Assembly (NCBI GenBank): GCA_002394385.1
Contig: DGTS01000038.1
Coordinates: forward strand, 124,001 to 188,000
Direction: 5' to 3'
Origin: Prevotella sp. UBA4330
GTDB lineage: Bacteria; Bacteroidota; Bacteroidia; Bacteroidales; Bacteroidaceae
DNA length: 64,000 nucleotides
Every line of letters starts with the position of its first letter. Within the stretch, counting starts at the first letter, position 1. Shown piece after piece: positions 40,323 through 49,628 of the stretch. Under the pieces are notes generated by a model. It worked only from the letters and a program-made list of their open reading frames with translations, had not been told where the DNA came from and ran no database searches. Made by a program: the position numbers and the translations under genes.

Positions 40323-41456
40323 TTAATCTTTTATTTCCGGCACGTCGATATTATTCTTATCGTAGAGAGCCTTCATATTATTATAGAAGAGGTTGCGCTT
40401 AGCACGCTCGGTGGCGTTAAGCATGCTGTCGGGAACATGTACTGGATAGATGCGGAAATTCTTATGACCCGATATCTGCGGGCGAGACACCCACACCAGG
40501 CTGTAACCGCAGTCCTCAAGCGTCACTACCCTACCCTTTTTCTTGAAGTCCATGCGCACCATAGCACCGCCATCGGTGTTCACCTTTGTCATGTTGCTGA
40601 CGTAGTTTCCAAGCGAATAGACCACCACGTTGCCGCCATTCTTCGCCTTGTTGCGGCGTTCCATGGGCTGCAACACATGCGGATGACCGCCTATAACGTG
40701 GTCAACACCCTTCTTCAGCAGCCATGCCGCGATGTCCTTCTGCTGCTGGTTTGGGTGCAGAACATACTCTATTCCCCAGTGAGGAATGGCTATCAGGATG
40801 TCGGGATTCATCTGCTTTGCCTTCCGTATGTCGCGTGCTATCTCGGTGGTGTCCATATAGTTCACCACGTTAGGTGCCTGCACCTGCAGTCCGTTGGTGC
40901 CATAGGTGAAGTTCAGCAGCACCACCCTGAAGCCGTTTTTCTCTATCAGGAACGGGTAGTTCTTATTTCTTTCAGCGATGTTTTTATATGTCCCGAGGTG
41001 TGGAATCTTTGCTTTGTCCATCATGTCGATGGTGCGTTCCAGTCCCTTCTGGCGCGAGTCGAGACAGTGGTTATTGGCAGTCAGCAGCACGTCGAAGCCC
41101 GCGTCAATCGTCGCTTGCAGGTATTCGTCGGGCGCCGAGAAGCACGGATAACCCTTGTATGGCTGTCCGCCGAGCGTCACTTCAAAGTTGGCGATGGCGA
41201 GATCGGCACTGCTCACCTCCTCCTTAACATATCTGAAAGTCTCGTCGTAACTGTAAGTGCCGTCGCTGTTGCGTGCCGCGTTTATCTGTCCTTGGTGCTG
41301 CATGAGGTCGCCGGCGACAAGAATGGAGAGCGTATATTCGGCAGTGTCCTCCTCAGGAGCAGCCACTCCCCCACCCTGCGGCTGCGCTTTCGACGTGCAG
41401 GCATTGGCCATCACGAGTGCAGCCACGAGCGTTGCGGTGGATAGTAATTTCTTCAT
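40323..41456 (-). CDS. CapA-family lipoprotein (PgsA/CapA-like metallophosphoesterase fold)
   Basis: A 377-aa protein with a lipoprotein signal: MKKLLSTATLVAALVMANAC, lipid-attachment Cys at residue 20. The CapA domain shows VAGDLMQHQGQ, ANFEVTLGG, LTANNHCLDS, IPHWGIEY and GGHPHVLQP, which together give the metal-binding residues of the calcineurin-like fold. CapA of Bacillus takes part in poly-gamma-glutamate export, but the family is broad and no capsule genes are nearby, so the role is open. It is the only gene between two repeat-rich gaps. Confidence 0.9.
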   Translation of the reverse strand: MKKLLSTATLVAALVMANACTSKAQPQGGGVAAPEEDTAEYTLSILVAGDLMQHQGQINAARNSDGTYSYDETFRYVKEEVSSADLAIANFEVTLGGQPYKGYPCFSAPDEYLQATIDAGFDVLLTANNHCLDSRQKGLERTIDMMDKAKIPHLGTYKNIAERNKNYPFLIEKNGFRVVLLNFTYGTNGLQVQAPNVVNYMDTTEIARDIRKAKQMNPDILIAIPHWGIEYVLHPNQQQKDIAAWLLKKGVDHVIGGHPHVLQPMERRNKAKNGGNVVVYSLGNYVSNMTKVNTDGGAMVRMDFKKKGRVVTLEDCGYSLVWVSRPQISGHKNFRIYPVHVPDSMLNATERAKRNLFYNNMKALYDKNNIDVPEIKD

Positions 41457-41532
41457 TTACGTGTATATTTTATGATTTGCGGGTGTAAAATTACAAAAAA
41501 GAAACGTATTTGCTATTATTTATGCCTTAAAA

Positions 41533-41564
41533 TTTTGCTCTTTCGCCGTTTTGAATTATTTTTG
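41533..41564 (+). promoter_or_regulatory. Promoter of the beta-propeller gene
   Basis: TTTTG (41533-41537), 19 bp, TATTTTTG (41557-41564): a full -33/-7 match. Transcription would begin about 10 bp before the palindrome at 41581-41601. Confidence 0.72.
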
Positions 41565-41580
41565 CAACTGATGTTCAGTA

Positions 41581-41601
41581 TGTTGCGACGTCGTCGCAAC
41601 A
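41581..41601. promoter_or_regulatory. Perfect 10-bp palindrome just downstream of a promoter
   Basis: TGTTGCGACG-T-CGTCGCAACA, two perfect 10-bp arms around one base, starting 17 bp after the -7 element and ending 46 bp before the ATG. The tight spacing is typical of a repressor operator; the mRNA could also form a 5' hairpin. No regulator is identified. Confidence 0.6.
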
Positions 41602-41647
41602 TAGTAGACAGAGAATTAAGAAAACCTAACACCAAACTCTGACCACA

Positions 41648-43198
41648 ATGAAAAGAACTCTCACGGCAGCCCTTGCGCTTGCCTTTTCTATGCTTTCGAT
41701 GGCCGATGTGCCGCCTGTTTCCCACCCACAAATAGGCACCACGGCTCAAGCCACCGACGGTTCGCTCACCATGAAACTGATAGCGAAGAAGCAAAACTAC
41801 GGCGGCAGCGCCGACACTCGCGACACCGACATCAACAGTCCTAAGTCTATCAACATCCATCCTGATGGCTCCAAATACTACGTCAACTCGCTTGAGGGCT
41901 GTACCACAATAAGTTACGACTTCAAGACGCACAAGAAACTGGCCGTCATCAGGCATCAGTTCAAGGACGGACGAGACGACGCGCTGTGGTCGAAACCGTC
42001 GGGACTATACCCCTGGCGCCACTACCACCAGAACCTGAACACCTTCGCCGGAAAGCCGGTGGAAAGCACTTTCAGTCACAACGGGCGCTACCTGTGGGTG
42101 CCATACTATCGCCGCACCTTCGACATTAACGCACAAGACCCCTCGGCTGTTGCCATTATAGACACCAAGACCGACAAGATTGTCAGGATGATGGAGACCG
42201 GACCGCTGCCCAAGATGGTGAGCACGTCGCCCGACGGACGCACAGTGGCGATATCACACTGGGGAAACAACACCGTGGGTCTTATCGACATATCGTCAGA
42301 CAAGCCCGAGGAATGGAAGCATAAGATGGTTCTTGTAGTGGATAAAGAACTACAACTGAACTACCCTCTCAACCGCTCTGTCGATCGCGACAACGGCTCG
42401 GGATATGCCCTCCGAGGCACTGTCTTCACCCCAGACAACCGCTATCTCATCGTGGGATGTATGGGCGGAGGCGGCGGCATCGCTGTCATCGACATACAGG
42501 AACAACGCTATCTGGGCCGCGTTCTTGGCATGATGAGCAACGTGCGTCATCTGGTAATCTCAAACGGATACCTCTATCTGAGCATCAACGGCGGCGGTAT
42601 GGTGCAGCGAATGCCGCTAACCGACTTCATGAACATTGCCAAGACCATGAACGGAACCACCAAGAAGACAGCCCAGGCCACAGGATGGCAGAACTGCAAG
42701 GTAGGAACGGGCGCACGTACGATAAGCATCTCGCCCGACGGACGTTACATCTTCGCCGCCTGCAACAATGTGAGCCAGGTGTATGTCGTTGACACCAAGA
42801 CGATGAAGACCATCTGCAACATCGCCGTTGACAGTTATCCCGTGGGTCTCGACCTCTCTTCCGACGGCCGCTATGTCTTCGTTACGTCTCAGGGACGCAG
42901 CAACCGAGGCGGCAATGCGGTGAACATCTACGAGGTGGAATATAAGAACCCGCCTACCGAACGCTTCTGCCCAGCCTGCGGAGCACCGCGAAGCAAGGAC
43001 ATGAAGCAGTGCCCCAAGTGCAACCTACAGTATGAGGGAATGACCGTTATGAACGACTCCACAGCGTCATCAGACAGCAACGACCTCACCGCCAACACCC
43101 TGAAACCCACATCCAACACCCTATACTATGCCGGAGGAGCACTCGCCGCAGTGCTCGCCGGCGCTTTTCTGTTCTTTCGTTCACGCCGAAAGAAATAG
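41648..43198 (+). CDS. Exported beta-propeller protein with zinc ribbon and C-terminal anchor
   Basis: A 516-aa protein with a signal peptide (MKRTLTAALALAFSMLSMADV), then a YncE-like seven-bladed propeller (about 30-435) with repeats such as VSTSPDGRTVAISHWG, ISISPDGRYIFAACNN and LDLSSDGRYVFVTSQG. Next is a double CxxC zinc ribbon (FCPACGAPRSKDMKQCPKC, near 440-458), a Ser/Thr/Asn-rich linker, and a C-terminal transmembrane helix (about 490-511) ending RSRRKK. Signal peptide plus a C-terminal anchor places both propeller and ribbon outside the cytoplasm, which is unusual for a zinc ribbon. Ligand unknown. Confidence 0.85.
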   Translation: MKRTLTAALALAFSMLSMADVPPVSHPQIGTTAQATDGSLTMKLIAKKQNYGGSADTRDTDINSPKSINIHPDGSKYYVNSLEGCTTISYDFKTHKKLAVIRHQFKDGRDDALWSKPSGLYPWRHYHQNLNTFAGKPVESTFSHNGRYLWVPYYRRTFDINAQDPSAVAIIDTKTDKIVRMMETGPLPKMVSTSPDGRTVAISHWGNNTVGLIDISSDKPEEWKHKMVLVVDKELQLNYPLNRSVDRDNGSGYALRGTVFTPDNRYLIVGCMGGGGGIAVIDIQEQRYLGRVLGMMSNVRHLVISNGYLYLSINGGGMVQRMPLTDFMNIAKTMNGTTKKTAQATGWQNCKVGTGARTISISPDGRYIFAACNNVSQVYVVDTKTMKTICNIAVDSYPVGLDLSSDGRYVFVTSQGRSNRGGNAVNIYEVEYKNPPTERFCPACGAPRSKDMKQCPKCNLQYEGMTVMNDSTASSDSNDLTANTLKPTSNTLYYAGGALAAVLAGAFLFFRSRRKK

Positions 43199-43240
43199 CC
43201 ATCCATAACCACTTGACTTCCAATTACATACAAACGGGCT

Positions 43241-43284
43241 AACAAAGTTATTAACTTTGTTGAACAATCCTATTAACATTGTCT
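43241..43284. repeat. 22-bp repeat array E (two units)
   Basis: Two units at 43241 and 43263 with cores AACAAAGTTATTAACTTTGT and AACAATCCTATTAACATTGT, 22 bp apart, followed by CTCCCCACTTATATG, the same tail type as array B. A short member of the B/D family, upstream of the mutS promoter. Confidence 0.85.
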
Positions 43285-43407
43285 CCCCACTTATATGCTT
43301 CTGGCGTCTCAGTGGTATGCTTTTACAAAACCATTGACAAACAACTGGGGGCGTAGAACATGTTTTCGGGGATAGGAAAAGCCATTAATGGAAATTTGTT
43401 TTGATTT

Positions 43408-43440
43408 TTTTGGCATTCTCAGCGAAAAAAAGTATCTTTG
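43408..43440 (+). promoter_or_regulatory. Promoter of mutS
   Basis: TTTTGG (43408-43413), 19 bp, TATCTTTG (43433-43440). It lies 22 bp before the ATG at 43463 and inside the longer reading frame that begins at 43388, so it argues for the later start. Confidence 0.75.
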
Positions 43441-43462
43441 CATCTTACAAAAAACACGACCG

Positions 43463-46090
43463 ATGGCTACCAAAAAGGAAGAACTGACGCCTATGATGAA
43501 GCAGTTCTTCTCGTTGAAAGCGAAGCATCCCGACGCACTCCTGCTGTTCCGTTGCGGCGACTTTTACGAGACCTACTGCGACGATGCCATTGCGGCAAGC
43601 AAGATTCTGGGCATCACGCTGACACGACGCAACAACGGGGCACAGGGCAAGACGAACGCCGAAATGGCTGGATTCCCGCACCATGCACTGGACACCTATC
43701 TGCCTAAACTTATCCGGGCGGGTAGGCGAGTGGCTATTTGCGACCAACTGGAAGACCCGAAACTCACCAAGAAACTGGTGAAGCGAGGCATCACCGAACT
43801 GGTGACGCCAGGCGTGGCGATGGCCGACAACGTACTGAACTACAAGGAGAACAACTTCCTGGCGGCAGTACACTTCGGCAAAGGCAGTTGCGGCGTGGCA
43901 TTCCTCGACATCTCTACGGGCGAGTTCCTCACAGGAGAGGGACCGGCAGACCACATAGAGAAACTGCTGGGCAACTTCCAACCAAAGGAGATATTGCACG
44001 AACGCGGGCGCAAGGCAGACTTCGAACGCGCCTTCGGAACAAAATACTTCACCTTCGAGATGGACGACTGGGTGTTCACAGAGCAGACAGCACGCCAGAA
44101 ACTGCAACGCCACTTCGAGGTGAAAAGCATGAAAGGCTTCGGCGTTGACCACATGCACAACGGCGTGACTGCTGCCGGCGCGATACTGCAATACCTCGAA
44201 ATGACGCAGCACACGCAGATAAGCCATATCACCACTCTTGCCCGAATAGAAGAGGAGAGATATGTACGCCTGGACAAGTTCACCATACGCTCGCTCGAAC
44301 TTCTCTATCCGATGCAGGACGACGGCATGAGCCTGATGGACGTCATCGACCGCACCGTGTCGCCAATGGGTGCCCGTCTGCTGAAGCGGTGGGCTGTGTT
44401 CCCGCTGAAAGAGGAGAACCAGATAAACGAGCGTCTTGACATCGTGGAGCACTTCTTCCGCCATCCCGACTTCCGAATGCTCGTTGACGAGAAGTTCCAC
44501 CGCGTGGGCGACCTCGAGCGCATCATATCAAAGGTGGCGGTGGGACGCGTCTCTCCGCGCGAGATAGTGCAGTTGAAGGTGGCCCTGCAGTCGCTGAAGC
44601 CAGTGAAAGAGGCATGCATGCAGTCGGAAAACGAAGCCCTCAGAAGGGTAGGGGAGCAGATGAACCTCTGCGAGACACTGAGCAACCGCATCGAGAAAGA
44701 GGTGGAGAACGACCCTCCGATGCTGGTGAACAAGGGCGGAGTGATAAGAAACGGCGTCAATGCCGAACTCGACGAACTGCGCCAGATAGCATATAGCGGC
44801 AAGGACTATCTGCTGAAGATACAGGAGAGAGAGACCGAGCAGACGGGCATTTCGTCGCTGAAAATAGGTTATAACAACGTCTTCGGATACTATCTGGAGG
44901 TAAGAAACACCTACAAGGACAAGGTTCCGCAGAGTTGGGTACGCAAGCAAACGCTGGCCCAGGCAGAACGATACATCACGCAGGAACTGAAAGAATACGA
45001 GGAGAAGATTCTCGGGGCAGAGGACAAGATACTGTCGTTGGAGACACGGCTTTATAACGAACTGGTGCTCTGGATGCAAGAGTACATACCAGCAATACAG
45101 ATAGATGCCACTCTCGTGGCGCGTCTCGACTGCCTCCTTTCCTTTGCAAAGGCTGCCGAGGAACACCACTACGTGCGCCCCGTTATCGACCAAAGCGACG
45201 TCTTAGACATACGCCAGGGCCGCCACGCTGTTATCGAAACGCAACTGCCACTGGGCGAATCATACGTGCCGAACGATATCTATCTGGACACCGAGAAGCA
45301 GCAGATAATGATTATCACCGGACCAAACATGGCGGGAAAGTCGGCTCTGCTACGCCAGACAGCACTCATAGTGCTGATGGCACAGATAGGATGCTTCGTG
45401 CCGGCAGAGAGCGCCCGCATCGGCATTGTGGACAAGATATTCACCCGTGTGGGTGCTTCCGACAACATCGCTCTTGGCGAATCGACGTTCATGGTGGAAA
45501 TGACCGAAGCGGCAAACATACTCAACAATGTGACGCCTCGCTCCCTCGTGCTCTTCGACGAACTGGGACGCGGCACCTCAACCTACGACGGCATCAGCAT
45601 AGCATGGGCCATAGTGGAGTACCTGCACGAGCATAAGAAGGCGCAGGCACGCACACTCTTCGCCACGCATTACCACGAACTGAACGAGATGGAGAAAAAC
45701 TTCAAGCGCATAAAGAACTATAACGTGAGCGTGAAAGAGGTCGATAACAAGGTCATCTTCCTAAGAAAACTGCAACGGGGAGGCTCTGAACACTCCTTCG
45801 GTATTCACGTAGCGCAGATAGCGGGAATGCCAAAGAGCATCGTGAAACGTGCCAACACCATACTGAAACAACTGGAAACAGACAACAGTGGGGTAGGGAC
45901 GGTAGGCAAACCCACAGCAGAACAACTAAACCAAGGGCGCGACGGCTACCAACTCTCGTTCTTCCAACTCGACGACCCCGTGCTTTCGCAAGTGCGAGAC
46001 GAGATTCTCGGCATCGACGTCAACAACCTCACGCCGCTCGAAGCACTAAACAAACTGAACGAGATAAAGAAGATTGTGAAGGGGAAATAA
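43463..46090 (+). CDS. mutS: DNA mismatch repair ATPase MutS
   Basis: Mismatch recognition protein, 875 aa. The N-terminal mismatch-binding domain has the Phe-x-Glu motif in LLFRCGDFYETYCDDA, with the core clamp and lever domains between about 270 and 560. The ABC-type ATPase has Walker A GPNMAGKSALLRQ (near 615), the Walker B region LVLFDELGRGTSTYDG and the FATHYHEL switch. The C-terminal dimerisation helices end in LNEIKKIVKGK. Start MATKKEELTP is preferred over an upstream ATG because of the promoter position. Convergent with lgt. Confidence 0.97.
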   Translation: MATKKEELTPMMKQFFSLKAKHPDALLLFRCGDFYETYCDDAIAASKILGITLTRRNNGAQGKTNAEMAGFPHHALDTYLPKLIRAGRRVAICDQLEDPKLTKKLVKRGITELVTPGVAMADNVLNYKENNFLAAVHFGKGSCGVAFLDISTGEFLTGEGPADHIEKLLGNFQPKEILHERGRKADFERAFGTKYFTFEMDDWVFTEQTARQKLQRHFEVKSMKGFGVDHMHNGVTAAGAILQYLEMTQHTQISHITTLARIEEERYVRLDKFTIRSLELLYPMQDDGMSLMDVIDRTVSPMGARLLKRWAVFPLKEENQINERLDIVEHFFRHPDFRMLVDEKFHRVGDLERIISKVAVGRVSPREIVQLKVALQSLKPVKEACMQSENEALRRVGEQMNLCETLSNRIEKEVENDPPMLVNKGGVIRNGVNAELDELRQIAYSGKDYLLKIQERETEQTGISSLKIGYNNVFGYYLEVRNTYKDKVPQSWVRKQTLAQAERYITQELKEYEEKILGAEDKILSLETRLYNELVLWMQEYIPAIQIDATLVARLDCLLSFAKAAEEHHYVRPVIDQSDVLDIRQGRHAVIETQLPLGESYVPNDIYLDTEKQQIMIITGPNMAGKSALLRQTALIVLMAQIGCFVPAESARIGIVDKIFTRVGASDNIALGESTFMVEMTEAANILNNVTPRSLVLFDELGRGTSTYDGISIAWAIVEYLHEHKKAQARTLFATHYHELNEMEKNFKRIKNYNVSVKEVDNKVIFLRKLQRGGSEHSFGIHVAQIAGMPKSIVKRANTILKQLETDNSGVGTVGKPTAEQLNQGRDGYQLSFFQLDDPVLSQVRDEILGIDVNNLTPLEALNKLNEIKKIVKGK

Positions 46091-46123
46091 TACGAACCTT
46101 TCATTTATCCGTAAGAAACTAAT

Positions 46124-46215
46124 GTAGGGGCTAACCCCTGTGTTAGCCCGCAGAACAACATTTCATGAAGTAATGAATAAGGATTCTTCGGGCTAACACG
46201 GAGGTTAGCCCCTAC
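46124..46215. repeat. GGCTAACAC inverted repeat between mutS and lgt
   Basis: The arms 46124-46150 and 46189-46215 match in 25 of 27 positions and end in GTAGGGG/CCCCTAC. Same family as 40221-40294 and 13414-13440. It lies between convergent genes and may serve as a shared terminator. Confidence 0.88.
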
Positions 46216-46239
46216 CGTGTTTTGTTGTTGTATCAGGAC

Positions 46240-47088
46240 TTATTTCTTCACCGCCTTCATACTGCGCCAGATGCAGTAGGCACCGATGATGACGAAGGGG
46301 ATGGAAAGCATCTGACCGATGTTCAGGGTCATGGCTGCTTCCTTTGCCACTTGTATGTCTTTGGTGTACTCGATGAAGAAACGGAAAGTGAAGATGAGCA
46401 CCAGACAAAGCCCGAAGAAGAAGCCCGTGCCCACCCGCTCGGGGTGTTTGCGATAGAGATACCAGCCAATGGGGAAGAATATCGCGTATGCAATGGCCTC
46501 GTAGAGTTGTCCCGGGTGGCGCGGCAGCATGTCCACACGCTCGAAGATAAACGCCCAGGGAACGTCTGTCACCTTACCTATAATCTCCGAATTGACGAGG
46601 TTTCCGAGTCGTATGAAGCATGCGGTGATAGGCGTGGCGATGGCTATGTTGTCGAGAATCTGCCATATACCGAGCCCCTGCTTGCGCACCTTGAGCCAGT
46701 AGATGATGAGCGCTACGGTCAGTCCTATTGTCCCTCCATGGCTCGCAAGACCCTCATATCCCGTGAACTTCCATGTTCCGTCAGCCATGTAACGTATCGG
46801 AATGAAAATCTCTAAGACGTGCTGTGGCGAACTGAGCCAGTACTCCGGCTCATAGAAAAGGCAATGACCGAGGCGGGCACCGAGCAGTATTCCTATGAAG
46901 CAATAGATGAAGAGAGGGTCGAAGAGGCCATCTTTCACCTTCTGTTCGATGTACAGTTTCCTCACGAGGAAATAGGCAAGAGCCAGTCCCACGAGCCAGC
47001 ACATGGAGTACCAGCGCACGGCGAACCCTCCAATGCGGAAAATCTCGGCATCAGGATTCCATGTTATGTAACTCAGTATTTCGGTCAT
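46240..47088 (-). CDS. lgt: Prolipoprotein diacylglyceryl transferase
   Basis: Inner-membrane enzyme transferring diacylglycerol from phosphatidylglycerol to the lipobox cysteine of lipoproteins. The 282 aa have seven hydrophobic segments and the family motifs RWYSMCW near the N-terminus, ASHGGTIG, FIRLGNLVNSEIIG and LPRHPGQLYEAI. Length is typical. The 137 bp before it contain GAGTTTAGGAGT words and a GGGGCGTACACCCATGTACGCCC-like palindrome (about 47174-47196), with no clear promoter. Confidence 0.95.
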   Translation of the reverse strand: MTEILSYITWNPDAEIFRIGGFAVRWYSMCWLVGLALAYFLVRKLYIEQKVKDGLFDPLFIYCFIGILLGARLGHCLFYEPEYWLSSPQHVLEIFIPIRYMADGTWKFTGYEGLASHGGTIGLTVALIIYWLKVRKQGLGIWQILDNIAIATPITACFIRLGNLVNSEIIGKVTDVPWAFIFERVDMLPRHPGQLYEAIAYAIFFPIGWYLYRKHPERVGTGFFFGLCLVLIFTFRFFIEYTKDIQVAKEAAMTLNIGQMLSIPFVIIGAYCIWRSMKAVKK

Positions 47089-47225
47089 TCTTGTTGAGTT
47101 TAGAAGTTTTTGAGTATAGGAGTAAAGGAGTTTGTAAGTTTAGGAGTGCAGGAGTTTCTTTTTCAGTTGTCGGGGCGTACACCCATGTACGCCCGTAACA
47201 CCCTATAACTATTATCTAACAGGCG

Positions 47226-48329
47226 TCAGACATTAAATCTGAAATGCATTATATCGCCGTCCTGCACAACATATTCCTTGCCCTCGATGCCCATCTTTCC
47301 TGCCTCGCGGACAGCCGCCTCGGAGCCATACTTGATGTAGTCGTCGTACTTTATCACCTCGGCACGTATGAAACCCTTCTCGAAGTCGGTGTGAATCACG
47401 CCGGCACACTGCGGTGCTTTCCATCCCTTATGATATGTCCAGGCCTTCACCTCCATCTCTCCTGCGGTGATGAATGTCTCAAGGTTGAGCAGGGCATACG
47501 CCTTCTTGATGAGTCGGTTGACGCCGCTCTCCTCAAGTCCGAGTTCCTCCAGGAACATCTGTTTGTCCTCATAGGTCTCCAGCGAGGCAATATCCTCCTC
47601 GGTCTTGGCGGCAATAACCATTGCCTCGGCACCTTCCTGACGTGCTATTTCCTCAATCTTACGGCTGTATTCGTTGCCCTCCTTTGCCGATGCCTCATCT
47701 ACATTGCAGACGTAGAGCACAGGCTTTGCTGTGAGCAGGAACAGGTCGTGAGCCACCTTCTGCTCCTCTTTGCTCTCGAAGGTCACGCTGCGCGCGTTCT
47801 TACCTTGCTCGAGCACCTCCTTATATGCTTCCAGAACGGTCACTGCCACCTTAGCCTCCTTGTTGCCGGCAGCGGCGGTCTTCTGTGTCTTTGCCAGTTG
47901 TCCCTCTATTGTTTCGAGGTCTTTCAGTTGCAGTTCGGTGTCTATTATCTCCTTGTCTTCAACGGGGTTTACAGGCGCTCCGCCCTCGCGCACCACGTTG
48001 TCGTCGTCGAAGCAGCGCAGCACATGTATTATGGCGTCGGTCTCGCGTATGTTTCCGAGGAACTTGTTTCCCAGTCCTTCGCCCTTCGACGCACCCTTCA
48101 CGAGTCCTGCGATGTCAACAATCTCGCACGTTGCGGGCACTATTCGTCCCGGATGAACAATCTCGGCGAGTTTTGTTAGGCGCTCGTCGGGCACGGTAAT
48201 CACGCCCACGTTAGGCTCTATAGTGCAAAAGGGGAAATTCGCTGCCTGTGCCTTGGCACTCGACAGACAGTTAAACAGCGTTGACTTGCCCACATTGGGG
48301 AGTCCTACAATACCACATTTCAATGCCAT
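47226..48329 (-). CDS. ychF: Redox-regulated ATPase YchF (Obg-like)
   Basis: Universally conserved P-loop ATPase (OLA1 family) that binds ribosomes and is linked to stress responses. The 367 aa have G1 GLPNVGKSTLF at residues 8-18, DIAGLVKGASKGEG near 73, the variant NVDE in place of NKxD that goes with ATP preference, and a C-terminal TGS domain with AWTYHKGWKAPQCAGVIHTDFEKGF. It has its own promoter. Confidence 0.96.
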   Translation of the reverse strand: MALKCGIVGLPNVGKSTLFNCLSSAKAQAANFPFCTIEPNVGVITVPDERLTKLAEIVHPGRIVPATCEIVDIAGLVKGASKGEGLGNKFLGNIRETDAIIHVLRCFDDDNVVREGGAPVNPVEDKEIIDTELQLKDLETIEGQLAKTQKTAAAGNKEAKVAVTVLEAYKEVLEQGKNARSVTFESKEEQKVAHDLFLLTAKPVLYVCNVDEASAKEGNEYSRKIEEIARQEGAEAMVIAAKTEEDIASLETYEDKQMFLEELGLEESGVNRLIKKAYALLNLETFITAGEMEVKAWTYHKGWKAPQCAGVIHTDFEKGFIRAEVIKYDDYIKYGSEAAVREAGKMGIEGKEYVVQDGDIMHFRFNV

Positions 48330-48375
48330 GTTGTTATGTCTTCTTTTATTGTTATCTACGTTAAATTAATTTTTT

Positions 48376-48457
48376 TGCCCTTTCAGGGCGATACTCTTTA
48401 TATTGTTCAGTCCCAGGGTGTTACCCTGGGCTATGTTCTCATTGCCCCTTCGGGGCG
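48376..48457. repeat. GGGC palindrome cluster upstream of ychF
   Basis: Three palindromes in a row: TGCCCTTTCAGGGCG (48376-48390), CCCAGGGTGTTACCCTGGG (48412-48430) and TGCCCCTTCGGGGCG (48443-48457). The same modules, doubled as a large inverted repeat, occur at 61748-61950. They lie in the ychF leader, between its promoter and ATG. The rest of the gap to 48663 is otherwise featureless. Confidence 0.9.
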
Positions 48458-48502
48458 TTTCCTGTTCAGGAATAATTGTCTTGATTATTCTCTTTTCGCA
48501 TG

Positions 48503-48534
48503 CAAAGTTAATGCAATTTGGGCGTAATACAAAA
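48503..48534 (-). promoter_or_regulatory. Promoter of ychF
   Basis: Minus-strand TTTTG (48534-48530), 19 bp, TAACTTTG (48510-48503). It gives a leader of about 170 nt containing the palindrome cluster at 48376-48457. Confidence 0.65.
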
Positions 48535-48663
48535 TAAATCGCTAAAAAAACTGGCGGCACCGACCACCGTCGATGCCGCCTTCAGAATCAAAAGAGAAAT
48601 CTAACCTAATCATAATCAATCATCAGTCATCATTTAGTTTGTTGTGCTTATGCTGGTATGTTT

Positions 48664-49434
48664 TTATTTGCGAGTTCCGAAATGACCGCCACCAGAGTTA
48701 CCAGCCCTGCTCGATGTAGAGCGCGGAGAGGTGGTAGTGGATGGCTGGCGCCTTGGATTTCCCTGGCCAGCATTGCCGTTGCTGCGGTTGTTGCTGCCGG
48801 TGTTGCGCCATGTAGAGCCACCGCTCTGATGGTTGTTGTTATGGGTTGTTGTCGTTTGATTTCCTGTCCACGGCTTGTTATGGCCAGAGGTAGCAGGCTT
48901 ATTGTTCGTCCTTGGCGGAACGTAACCTGAGTGGTTCCTGTTCCCCGAGTGCTGACGAATGTTCTTAGAGTAGTAGTACGAGCGTGTCTGGTAGTAGCTT
49001 TGGTTGTTATTGTGGCGCCAGCTGTGGCCTCCGCGATAGCTTCCGTATGCCACCGGACGTGCGTAGTACATGTGGTAGCGGTTGGTATAGTGGGTGTAGA
49101 TAGTGAAGTTCCACCCAGAATTCCAGTTGACCGGACGATAGAAATAGTCTCTTGCAATCATGCGCTCGTACTGAGCCACGGTGAGCACATATTTCAAATC
49201 GCTGTCACGACGCTGCCATGCTATTCCGTAAAGGTCGGTCTGCCCAACCAGAGAATAGAAGTAGTCGAAGTTTATTTCGTACACAACCTCATACTGATCG
49301 TTTGAGAGTGCGAGTTCATATGCCATCTTATCGGTGAGGAAGAGAGCCTCTGTCCTTGCCTGATTGTATGTCATTGCCTGTGCTGGGAATGTCATCCCGA
49401 TCATTGCAACCAGCGTGAGTAACATCTTCTTCAT
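48664..49434 (-). CDS. Secreted protein with low-complexity Asn/His/Ser/Thr-rich tail
   Basis: A 256-aa protein with signal peptide MKKMLLTLVAMIGMTFPAQA. Residues about 20-120 form a conserved-looking domain rich in Tyr and acidic residues (TEALFLTDKMAYELALSNDQ, YVLTVAQYERMIARDYFY). The rest, from about 125, is disordered and rich in Asn, His, Ser, Thr, Gly and Arg. I recognise the type from Bacteroidetes genomes but know no function. The minus-strand -7 element TATCTTTG at 49488-49481 would drive it. Confidence 0.78.
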   Translation of the reverse strand: MKKMLLTLVAMIGMTFPAQAMTYNQARTEALFLTDKMAYELALSNDQYEVVYEINFDYFYSLVGQTDLYGIAWQRRDSDLKYVLTVAQYERMIARDYFYRPVNWNSGWNFTIYTHYTNRYHMYYARPVAYGSYRGGHSWRHNNNQSYYQTRSYYYSKNIRQHSGNRNHSGYVPPRTNNKPATSGHNKPWTGNQTTTTHNNNHQSGGSTWRNTGSNNRSNGNAGQGNPRRQPSTTTSPRSTSSRAGNSGGGHFGTRK

Positions 49435-49628
49435 AATCGTTTCCGTTTAAATGTTATACATTCGGTTCCTTTTTCTGATGCAAAGATAGAGAAAGAGTTT
49501 AACATCCGCAATAGGAAAGTTCCTAATTCGGAAGGGGATTTTCCCTATTCTTGAAGGTGCTTTGCCCCCGGTTTCTATATTAACTAGAATGACCAGAATG
49601 TCTAGGTGTTATCTCTCGGCTTCCAAGT

